From: Enchytraeus crypticus
Taxonomy: Eukaryota; Annelida; Clitellata; Enchytraeida; Enchytraeidae
Assembly: GCA_905160935.1 (NCBI GenBank)
Contig: CAJHZI010000532.1
Span: 579,001 to 643,000, forward strand
DNA length: 64,000 nucleotides
Reading direction: 5' to 3'
Shown here: positions 56,958 to 64,000 of the stretch, one piece after another
How the letters are laid out: the number at the start of each line of letters is the position of its first letter
Position numbering within the stretch: position 1 is the first letter of the stretch
The notes under the pieces: generated by a model
What the model saw: only the letters and a program-made list of their open reading frames with translations
Told to the model about the DNA's origin: nothing
Databases searched by the model: none
Program-made: the position numbers and the translations under genes

Positions 56958-59900
56958 CTCTCTCTCTCTCTCACTCTCTCTTTAGTGCTGCTTAGGTTCA
57001 CAGCACATAAGTCATTGTGCAGTTTAGCATTTGCTAAAGAGAAATCCGGCTACCAAAAAATTCATAAAACTATGAATTTTATAAATTATAGAAGTTGTTA
57101 ATGTTACCATTTAGTAACATTAATAACATTATTATTTTTGACCATTTATATATGCTAATGTGCACTTTGTTTTTCTTGAACGAAATGGTATGAACGAGGG
57201 AAATTGAACTAGTTACTGTAACAGCAGCTAATAGAGTATTAGCTGCTGTTACTGTACCCCACAGCAGCTTAATAAAATAACTGGCTCAACTATTGCATTT
57301 AAATAAAACCCACAGATTCTGCACGTAACCTTGGTGAAATTTTTGCTTAAAATCTAAACTTTAAAGCACATGTTTTATCAGTCGCTCTTCTTTTTTTCAT
57401 ATTCGACAACTACGTCAAATTCATAGATCCCTTGATACCAATTCTGCCACTGTGTTAGGTAATGTGCTTGTCCATTCTAAACTAGATTACTGTAACTTCT
57501 TGCTGAACGATCTCCCGAAAACCTCTCTAATTCGTCTCCAATAAATGTAAAAATATTCAAATCTCACACTTCTTCTCTCCTTAAGAAATAGCACAGGCTT
57601 CCAATCTCTCAATGAATAAAATTCAAGATAGCTTCCTTGGATTTCAAAGGCTTAAATTGTGGTTAACCATCTGATCTATCTGATCTTTTATCAATCAATC
57701 AGTTATCTCCCTCGTAGTCTTCGCTCCTCTAGTAAAAACCTTCTCACTGTAGCAAATATTAAATCTGCCATAGGCAGATGCTCCTTCATATTTTCTGCTC
57801 TGACAATATGGAACTCTCTGCCACAAGATCTTGATAACTGTATTAGTACTTTCATGTGCAAGCTAAAAACTTCCACCACAGGTCTAAATTTTGACCCTTG
57901 TATCTTTGACTTGATCTTTTGTATCTTTTGAAGCCTTGTATCTTTGACTTGCTCTGTTTCGATCTGTTGCGAGGTGTTAGCTAATAGAGTGCTAGCTAGT
58001 AGAGTGTTGTTCCAATCTAGTATTGTATCTAATATTGATTTGTTTTTAAGACCTGCAGTGGTTACTAGTAATTGAATGGTGGTGGGTTACATTGTTCTCA
58101 TTTTCTCTGCCTTTATGTGCTTATATGTATGTGTGAGTACTTACATGTGTGTCTGTACGTACGTATGTGTGAGCACTTACATGTGTGTCTGTACGTACGT
58201 GTGTGTGTGTAGAAGGCAAAGCATAGCATGTGTGACGGAGAGGTGTTTGTTGCTCTCATTTTCTTTGTCTTTATATGCTTATATATATGTACGTGTTTGT
58301 GTGTGTAGAAGGCAAAGCGTAGCGTGTGTGATGGAGAGGTGTTTGTGAGGTCTAAGCGACGTGGTGATGTAAGAGAGGAGGAACTGCTCGTGGAGGAAGA
58401 CCTAGACAAGACTCCACCTATCATCGTCTACGACCCTCGACTGAGCTCCAGCACCAAGCCGCTAGCAGGGATCCTCAAGCAGCGCTCTGTGTCCGAGTCA
58501 AGCGATGGCTCCGCCCCTGCCTCGTCTAGGGGCAGCGATGGCCCCGCCTCGTCTCATGGCTCCGCCCCCGCTTCATCTCGTGGCAGCGGTGGCGCTGCCG
58601 GCAGTGGTCCTGAGCGACAGGTCTCTATCTCTACCGCAGGCGGTACGACCAGTGACGACAGCGATGATGATGATGAGGGTCCACTGTCGAGCTCTGGAGG
58701 CAGCTCGTCTGGGATAAAGAAGTCAGTGTCGTTCAGCGAGCACATCGACACCACCGTGTATTCGTCTAACAAGAGCGTTAGCGCGATGCACGCGGCGCTG
58801 AAGAACAAGAGAAAGCGTGCTCGTAAGCACGACCAGCGCGTGGAGCAGAAGCTGGAGAGACAAGAGGAGAGGAGGAGGAGGAGAAGTAGTGGGTCCATAT
58901 CTCTGGACAGCGGGGACGAGAGGAACAAGGGTGAGGAGGGGTGTAAGCAGCAGCGCACCAACAAGAAGCAGCGCAACAACTCCGTGAGTGATGGTGCTAG
59001 TGGTGGTGGTGCCAGTGGTCAAGATGCCTGTGATAGTGCTATTGGAGGTAGTGCCAGGGCTGGTGGTGTTGCCAGCAGTGGAGATGCCAGCGATAGTGCC
59101 AGTAGTGATAGTGCCAGTAGTGGTAGTGTCTGTGCTGGTGGTGCCAGCAGTGGAGATGACACGAGGAAAGAAGACAGTACTAAGAGCTGTGATGTGAAAA
59201 GTCAACTCTCATCGACATGTTCCGCTGCAGAGGCTGCGAGAGTAGGAGAGAGTGTTGTAAATAGAGAGACAGAGAAAGCTAAAGAGCATGCTAGTTGTGC
59301 CGACAACACCGCTATGAGGACTCCTCGCTTCTCCGCCGGTGACTTAGTGTCTGACAGCACCGGCGGGGTCATTATGAGTGCAGCTGCACCGAGTGTGAGT
59401 GCAAGTGTACCGAGTGTGGGTGCAAGTGTACCGAGTGTGGGTGCAAGTGTACAGAGTGTGGGTGCAAGTGTACCGAGTGTGAGTGCAAGTGTACCGAGTG
59501 TGGTTGCGGGTGCACTGAATGCAGGTGCAAGTGTGGATGGTGGGAGTGCAAGTACACCGAGTGTTAGTGTTGGTGCACCCAGTAAGTTTTCGGATACATC
59601 GTGTGCTAGTGATGCACACGTTGGTGATAATGCCGCTGATAGGACTGTGTTGAACTGTAGCGAACCCATGTTGGCCTGTACCGATGCTACTGCAACAGCA
59701 GCTTCAGTCCATGACGCTGAGACATTTAGAGAAGCTGAGAAAATGCTTAGAAGTGATGAAGACAAGCTAAGAGGTGGAAGTGAAGGAGAGAGTGGTAGTG
59801 GTAGAATTAAATTACAGACTGGCGATAAGAAAAAGGATAACGATAAAGATATTGGCAGTTCTGTGAAAATTGGGGAAGATGTTAGAGAGGGATTGGACGA

Positions 59901-60339
59901 CAAGAAGAGTGCTACAGCAGTGAAGAGTGCTGATGGGAATGTGGCAGGTGGAAATGTGAATAAGTCTCGAGATGATGATGTGAGCAGAGAGGCTGATACA
60001 AGCGATGAAAATGCCGATGAAAACAAGCATCAGGAAAAACGTGTTGTTAAAAATAAACAGAAAGAAAATGAAAACCAAGGAAATGGAAGCGTGACAATTA
60101 ATTCTGATGGAAATGTAAAAAAGAGAGGAGCGAATAAAGCTAGTAAGAGAAGAGGTAACGGAGATGAGAAGATTGCGGATGGAGATGCTAAAGAGAAGAC
60201 AGAGAGTGGTAAGAAGACTGAGGTGGGTAGGGCTGAGACAGTGTTGAGATGGGAGGACGGTGACAAGTCTGCTGAACACAAGACTGTGTGTGCTGTACAG
60301 TTCAGTAACAGCCTGATGTATGAACTTGATGCAGACTAG
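52150..60339 (+). CDS. DNAAF2: DNAAF2/Kintoun, dynein axonemal assembly factor 2, 5 exons
   Basis: Product: cytoplasmic PIH1-domain co-chaperone that, with HSP70/HSP90, folds axonemal dynein heavy chains before transport into motile cilia. Model: join of 52150-53351, 54346-54605, 55537-55730, 56720-56872, 58309-60339. GT-AG throughout, phases agree, 3840 nt (1279 residues), longer than vertebrate DNAAF2 (about 840) because of a low-complexity C-terminal half. The PIH1 domain is at about residues 40-210 and a CS-like domain at 270-370. The C-terminal GILKQRS and KKSVSFSEHIDTTVYSSN motifs are those of Kintoun. The ATG at 52150 is chosen because MSVNEKLEDLNLSHDEIRRL is where family similarity starts; a further upstream in-frame start exists at 52081 but reads hydrophobic UTR-like sequence. 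Confidence 0.93.
53396..53890. repeat. 46-bp minisatellite in DNAAF2 intron 1
   Basis: About 11 units of ATGATCTGCTGCTATGGGAA then CTAACTGATTGTACCACAGAC. Cys/Tyr/Asn-rich frames across it are artefacts. Confidence 0.92.
54053..54110. repeat. 15-bp inverted repeat
   Basis: GAGCTCTCTGCCCAC and GTGGGCAGAGAGCTC flank about 28 bp that contains a third related GCAGAGAGCTC. In DNAAF2 intron 1. Confidence 0.7.
54346..54605 (+). CDS. DNAAF2: DNAAF2 exon 2
   Basis: 260 nt: completes Arg, then PLIEVMSEVVNETLNDTSLA through TYELPEFSSRQDSTSLTFLF and SVARVKPGNASVKRLSPSSV, aligning with the SLTLLVQVPGI region of vertebrate DNAAF2. Acceptor TTTATGTACAG, donor ATAG|GTTTGT, ending phase 1. Confidence 0.85.
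55080..55216 (+). repeat. two extra copies of the exon 3 3' splice site
   Basis: ATAATGACGTAGGTTCTAGG (55109) and ATAATGACATAGGGTCTGGG (55183) repeat the real junction at 55525-55537 together with 30-45 following exon bases (CCCATCCACTAC, TGTGTGCTAGAG). A SINE now separates them from the real exon. Confidence 0.85.
55228..55500 (+). mobile_element. SINE family A, copy 7 with (ATT)n tail
   Basis: AATGTCTCAATATCGCAATG then GTTAGAGG, CTCGTGGGTTTGAATCCCAG, the complete body, and (ATT)n at 55468-55500. It ends 37 bp before DNAAF2 exon 3, sense orientation. Confidence 0.88.
55537..55730 (+). CDS. DNAAF2: DNAAF2 exon 3
   Basis: 194 nt: GSGGCPIHYSCVLEFSTEQR, LSEGVSACLLDCSELNVVLT, MSKAEDCMGLDWGGFSYGIS, SDCLQ. 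Aligns with the YYSFFLQFAPENKL region of vertebrate DNAAF2. The acceptor ATGACGTAG gives the 2-nt phase required by exon 2; the later CACTACAG acceptor does not. Donor CTGCAG|GTAAAT, phase 0. Confidence 0.87.
55740..55974 (-). mobile_element. SINE family A, copy 8, at a splice donor
   Basis: Complete minus copy starting within 10 bp of the exon 3 donor. CTGCAGGT occurs on both sides (55725-55732 and 55973-55980), consistent with a target duplication that includes the splice junction. Confidence 0.88.
56045..56310 (+). mobile_element. dispersed repeat family B
   Basis: GATCTGCCAAGCAGCAGGTC then CATGTTACAT, GACTTCCGAGGTGGTATCCC, and TCGCC; a diverged plus copy in DNAAF2 intron 3. Confidence 0.5.
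56720..56872 (+). CDS. DNAAF2: DNAAF2 exon 4
   Basis: 51 codons, PGQFTTDETLSDELVEMDET, LSRASAPNEAVEHRLRLTAA, DSKKLALNISM. An acidic linker without a domain. Acceptor TTTTTGTGTAG, donor ATG|GTATTT, both phase 0. A (CT)n tract begins about 60 nt into the next intron (56932-56985). Confidence 0.8.
57218..57252. repeat. 16-bp perfect hairpin
   Basis: GTAACAGCAGCTAATA, loop GAG, then its exact complement. In DNAAF2 intron 4. Confidence 0.85.
57390..57935 (+). mobile_element. CR1/L2-like RT C-terminal fragment
   Basis: Plus reading: HSKLDYCNFLLNDLPKTSLI (the SRLDYCNSLLxGLP motif), then YLPRSLRSSSKNLLTVANIK, FSALTIWNSLPQDLDNCIST, the ORF2 C-terminus of CR1/L2-type elements. Frames are broken between the motifs. 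In DNAAF2 intron 4. Confidence 0.8.
58092..58345 (+). repeat. 96-bp tandem duplication across the exon 5 3' splice site
   Basis: TTCTCTGCCTTTATGTGCTT...GTGTGTAGAAGGCAAAGC and the following GGAGAGGTGTTTG occur twice. Acceptors end at 58212 and 58308, exactly 96 bp apart. The first copy reads into the second through an in-frame TAG, so the downstream acceptor must be used for a full protein. Confidence 0.88.
58309..60339 (+). CDS. DNAAF2: DNAAF2 exon 5 (long C-terminus)
   Basis: 677 codons with TAG. Begins KAKRSVCDGEVFVRSKRRGD; conserved islands are PIIVYDPRLSSSTKPLAGIL then KQRSVSESS, and KKSVSFSEHIDTTVYSSNKS followed by a basic KRKRARKHDQRVEQKLERQE helix. The remainder is Ser/Gly/Ala low complexity, a heptapeptide repeat (SVGASVP, 21-nt unit, about 59380-59530) and a Lys/Asp/Glu-rich tail. 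The antisense open frame of 274 codons at 59202-60026 is a shadow. Confidence 0.9.
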   Translation, partial: KAKRSVCDGEVFVRSKRRGDVREEELLVEEDLDKTPPIIVYDPRLSSSTKPLAGILKQRSVSESSDGSAPASSRGSDGPASSHGSAPASSRGSGGAAGSGPERQVSISTAGGTTSDDSDDDDEGPLSSSGGSSSGIKKSVSFSEHIDTTVYSSNKSVSAMHAALKNKRKRARKHDQRVEQKLERQEERRRRRSSGSISLDSGDERNKGEEGCKQQRTNKKQRNNSVSDGASGGGASGQDACDSAIGGSARAGGVASSGDASDSASSDSASSGSVCAGGASSGDDTRKEDSTKSCDVKSQLSSTCSAAEAARVGESVVNRETEKAKEHASCADNTAMRTPRFSAGDLVSDSTGGVIMSAAAPSVSASVPSVGASVPSVGASVQSVGASVPSVSASVPSVVAGALNAGASVDGGSASTPSVSVGAPSKFSDTSCASDAHVGDNAADRTVLNCSEPMLACTDATATAASVHDAETFREAEKMLRSDEDKLRGGSEGESGSGRIKLQTGDKKKDNDKDIGSSVKIGEDVREGLDDKKSATAVKSADGNVAGGNVNKSRDDDVSREADTSDENADENKHQEKRVVKNKQKENENQGNGSVTINSDGNVKKRGANKASKRRGNGDEKIADGDAKEKTESGKKTEVGRAETVLRWEDGDKSAEHKTVCAVQFSNSLMYELDAD

Positions 60340-60800
60340 TGTACGACACTGTACACTGATGTATGAACTTGATGCAGACTAGTGTACGACACTGTACACT
60401 GATGTATGAACTTGATGCAGACTAGTGTATGGACTACTACACTGTACACTGATGTATGAACTTATGCAGACTAGTGTATGGACTACTACACTGTACACTG
60501 ATGTATGAACTTGATGCAGACTAGTGTACGACACTGTACACTGATGTATGAACTAGATGCAGACTAGTGTATTGACTGCTACACTGTACACTGATGTATG
60601 TACTTGATGCAGACTAGTGTATTGACTGGTACACTGTACACTGATGTATGTACTTGATGCAGACTAGTGTATTGACTGCTACACTGTACACTGATGTATG
60701 TATTTGATGCAGACTATTGTATGGACTACTACGCAGTACACTGATGTATGTACTTGATGCAGACTAGTGTTTGGACTACTACACAGTACTGATTAGCTCT
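60314..60800 (+). repeat. minisatellite containing the DNAAF2 stop codon
   Basis: CTGATGTATGAACTTGATGC then AGACTAGTGTA and CACTGTACA, 41-49 bp units, about ten copies. The first copy is the last eight codons and TAG stop of DNAAF2; the others form the 3' flank. Confidence 0.95.
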
Positions 60801-61454
60801 GCACTGTATGAAATGTACACGGTTATTAATTATGACTAACTCAGTAGTTGCTGTATAACAACGTGTAGACTTGTTGTTGAGAGTATGTGGAATATTTTTG
60901 CATTGTGCATGAATGTGGATGTCTTATATGCATACACCTGCTTGTGTTTCACACGTTTTGACTCTTCGCATGTCGTGTGCCTCATGATTCCTAGTTGAAA
61001 CGGGTAGTTAAAAAAAAGTGAAACATTTATTTCTAAAGATATAAATTCATCACCCATGATTTAATTCTTTGAATTAGGCAGCGAGTAGTTACTTAAAATA
61101 GATCTGATGTTCTTGTTTCCACCCTATCTTCTTGAGCTATACAACCCTATGTCAGGGGCTGGTCCGTTTCAGATCAGAGATATGGATGATGTGAAACTAA
61201 TGTATGCACAGTTGGGCTAAGCCAAGTTCTACTGTACTTGCAAACAGATAAGCATTTTATACTGAAAGAAGGGTTTACAATGCAAAACAGTGCTAATAGG
61301 TTAAGTATAAACAGATTCATTTCTGAGAACTACATGGCTTAATTGATGCTATGCTTTAATGTTTAACAGTGGCTTCACTGAGCCACTGGCAATCAGTACT
61401 TTCTTTACTTATGTTCGTCAATAAGTAGCTGAATACATTTACTTTATTCCTTAT

Positions 61455-61560
61455 TGCACTGCCAGTTGGCAGGTTCATGGGATATAACTCTCCTTCAAAC
61501 AATTCCATCATTAGCTTTCCATTTCTTCTCATAGATGAATTTTTATCAAATCACACATTA
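61455..61560 (+). mobile_element. dispersed repeat family B, 5' part
   Basis: TGCACTGCCAGTTGGCAGGT then TCATGGGATATAACTC. The flanks 60800-61450 and 61560-62740 show no gene. Confidence 0.6.
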
Positions 61561-62714
61561 TCCCATGTTTTGGTATGATCCTTACTCTTTTACCTTGCAT
61601 TCTTTCTTCTATTATATCTTTCAGCAACACATGGGCAATTGGGCAGTTTAATTGTCCTTCAGTTGTTTTTATACATTTATAAGAATTTTGGTATTTTTTA
61701 CTGTAAAATATGCGATAAATTGTTCAAAATGTTAGCCATTGAATTTAAGCAGCTAAATGTTTCTATAATAGCTAAATATTTCTGGTGATTCTTGTTCTAA
61801 TGTGTGTAAATATTTTAAGCCGCACAGGGGTACTCAAAAATTGCTGTGATTGCTGTAGGGTGGATGTGATGCACTCTAAAGTATTTGTCAGATTTATTAG
61901 TTCAAAACTGTGATTTGATGCTAAACTTGATTTATTTTCTGTCTTATACAGTCGTTTCAACATAACTTCTTTAGTGTTTCTCAGAAGCCTGATTTGTTTA
62001 GCGGCAGTGATGTTTTAAATGACCTCAGCACAACTGATATAATTCCTGAGGTCTCTCGCTGACGTTATCTTGCGGTGTAGGGAAGAGCTTTCATGCTGTG
62101 TGCTGTTGTACTATAATGTTATCAATATTGTAATGTAGAGGAATGAACGCTTAGTCCTCGTGTGTCATTTACTAGTGAGGTCAAAACTCTGGCTTTATCG
62201 TTTTGTTGGCTATTTTGATTTTCTTGAGACTTAGTGCGAATATGATCTTTGGTTTTACTATTTAGGTATTAGACTTTATGATATCTCCGGCTTATGGACT
62301 CTGAACATATAAAATCTCATATATTAAGAGAAGTCCTTAAGACAGTGTAAATCTAATATGTGAGAAACCAAGCTAGCAAACATAGGCCTAATTATAGAGA
62401 CCTTTATGATATGAGCCTGGAATGGCTCTGGGCCCTTATCAATCCAGGTACAACATTTTGTGGTGTTGTTAACACTGTTGTCTCTGAGATCAGCTTCAGG
62501 TTTTGTTAAGCTGGTAAAGTTATTAAATCATTTCTTAAGCTGTACTCAGAATACCATGTGCTAAGGTCGCTGTGACTTGTGGTACACTGGCGCCAAATTA
62601 AAACATAGTATTATATCTTACAAACGTATTGCTACTGGCATTTTATTGTTGTATTCGCTGAACGCTGATGTGCTATGTACAATGTGCTGTACTGTATGCA
62701 TGCTCTGATATGTA

Positions 62715-62850
62715 TCTCTCTCACTCTCTCTCTGTCTCTCTCTCACTCTAAGTGCACTGCCTACTGGCAGGTCCATGGTATATAACACCTCCACTCTTCT
62801 CTATCTCCCGTTTTCCTCTTCATGTCCACATGAGGGATCTTTAAATCATC
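62715..62850 (+). mobile_element. dispersed repeat family B, 5' part with (CT)n
   Basis: A (CT)n tract then AGTGCACTGCCTACTGGCAG then GTCCATGGTATATAAC, TTCATGTCCACATGAG; near-identical to 15545-15640. From 62850 to 64000 nothing recognisable beyond AATAAA words (e.g. 62982). Confidence 0.65.
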
Positions 62851-64000
62851 ATAATTCCTAATCTCAGTCTGCCTCTATTACTGTTTTCTTCCTCTATACA
62901 TTCTATGATCGCTTTTAATAAACTCTCTCCTTAGAATATGTCCTATTCAACTCTTCCTATTTCGTGTTGCATTTGTTGCTTAATAAATGCTTATATATAA
63001 TTGCTGTGTAAATTCTAATCAAGTAATGATACATGTGCTGCTGCGTGGTTTGCGCTATTAAGTGACAGTTGTGTGTGTATGTACATTGGATGCTAATACG
63101 CTGCCTACGACTTGTGTAAAAACAAACATGGATGGTTTGTTACTAGTACTCAATGGCTTTAACTAATGTTTTCTGCACGTAAAGACTTGCTGCCTATTTT
63201 AACTGTGATAGTATTCTGCCGAGTCAACTAACGCTTAGTGCAGTCCAATCCTCAGTATAATACATACCCTGATTTGATTGCACTTTCTTTATATATCTCT
63301 TGACGCAAATTTGGATAAGACTTTTCAGTTTCTGAGCCGAAATATAAGACGATTATGTTTGTTTAGGGCACATGTCAGTGCTTTCGTGTCTTTTGTGTCC
63401 CTTTTCACTTTATCTCATGTAATTCTTACGTATGATGTGTCTTAAGGTGAAATAAATATGATTCAATTCAAGACATGATGTTTGCAACAGATGAAATATT
63501 TTGATGGAAGGAAGAAAAAGTGTGGGCCGTGTCGATGAAGTGAAAGTAAATTAACGACTCAGTCTTCATCTTTGTTGAATATAATTTTCTTTAGCTTTCA
63601 GAGTCTTTACGCTATTAGAGCAAAATAATTATCTCTGTTAAATATCGTTATGTTGTAGGTCTCTGGTAAAATAAAGGCATCTCTATACTTATGTAATTTT
63701 GGTTTGAATTATTGTAGACTTTCACTCTTGTATTTTGTTTCTAACTCATTAGTTTGCTATCGATTTACGTGATCAGTGATTTATATGATACAATTATCTG
63801 CTTTATATTAACAATGGAGAAAGTAATTTTGGAGGATTATTATAATATTGTGATGCAGCAAACAGTGAACTGTTATAATTGTCTATTATTTCGTCGCTAA
63901 GCTATTTATCCAGAGATCTTCAGACATGTTGAAGATGTATTGTAGAGGGCATATGTACTAGTATTAACCGGTGCCAATACGGTCAGTGTATTTTGATGCG

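Noticed and set aside
59202-60026. 274-codon antisense frame and other antisense frames in DNAAF2 exon 5
   Set aside because: Shadow of a GC-rich low-complexity coding exon; no family similarity.

Overview
This window is animal nuclear DNA, most likely from an AT-rich invertebrate bilaterian. It holds spliced genes with GT-AG introns, internal-promoter SINEs, non-LTR retrotransposons, hAT and piggyBac elements and very many minisatellites. There are no bacterial features. The phylum cannot be fixed from the sequence. A motile-cilium gene (DNAAF2) shows the animal builds axonemal dynein.

Three protein-coding genes can be read. (1) At 967-1239 (+) lies the last coding exon of a Shroom-family protein, the C-terminal part of the Rho-kinase-binding ASD2 coiled coil; the rest of the gene is upstream of the window. 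(2) A complete FHIP1 (FAM160A-type) gene runs on the minus strand from 39774 to 12002. I could join 12 coding exons with consistent phases into one 3822-nt reading frame (1273 residues). FHIP is the subunit of the FTS-Hook-FHIP complex that connects Hook dynein adaptors to early endosomes. (3) A complete DNAAF2/Kintoun gene runs on the plus strand from 52150 to 60339: five exons, 3840 nt, 1279 residues. It is a PIH1-domain co-chaperone for cytoplasmic preassembly of axonemal dynein. SHROOM and FHIP1 are convergent; FHIP1 and DNAAF2 are divergent, 12.4 kb apart. They are not an operon and share no obvious pathway beyond dynein biology for two of them.

Layout: 1-966 repeat and SINE in a SHROOM intron; 1240-12001 intergenic with minisatellites, a 57-bp-arm perfect palindrome and SINE fragments; 12002-39774 FHIP1, its introns loaded with an RT element whose 3' part is inverted, 5S-rRNA-derived SINEs, an 0.85-kb palindromic element and a 42-bp minisatellite invaded by two RT copies and one SINE, one RT copy in turn carrying a hAT; 39775-52149 intergenic transposon cluster (piggyBac with TTAA sites, a Jockey/CR1-like RT, two hAT-type elements, a possible LTR/gag fragment, nested SINEs); 52150-60339 DNAAF2; 60340-64000 a stop-codon-bearing minisatellite, then mostly unique AT-rich DNA.

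The most unusual pattern is that tandem repeats repeatedly start at gene-structure boundaries. In two unrelated genes, local tandem duplications carry a copied splice site and flanking exon bases (FHIP1 exon 3 donor, exon 4 donor, exon 9 acceptor; DNAAF2 exon 3 and exon 5 acceptors), and the DNAAF2 stop codon with its last codons is repeated about ten times. A minisatellite in FHIP1 intron 10 also repeats a consensus 5' splice site on the sense strand. DNAAF2 exon 3 is further flanked by an inverted pair of SINEs, one of which appears to have inserted exactly at its 5' splice site.
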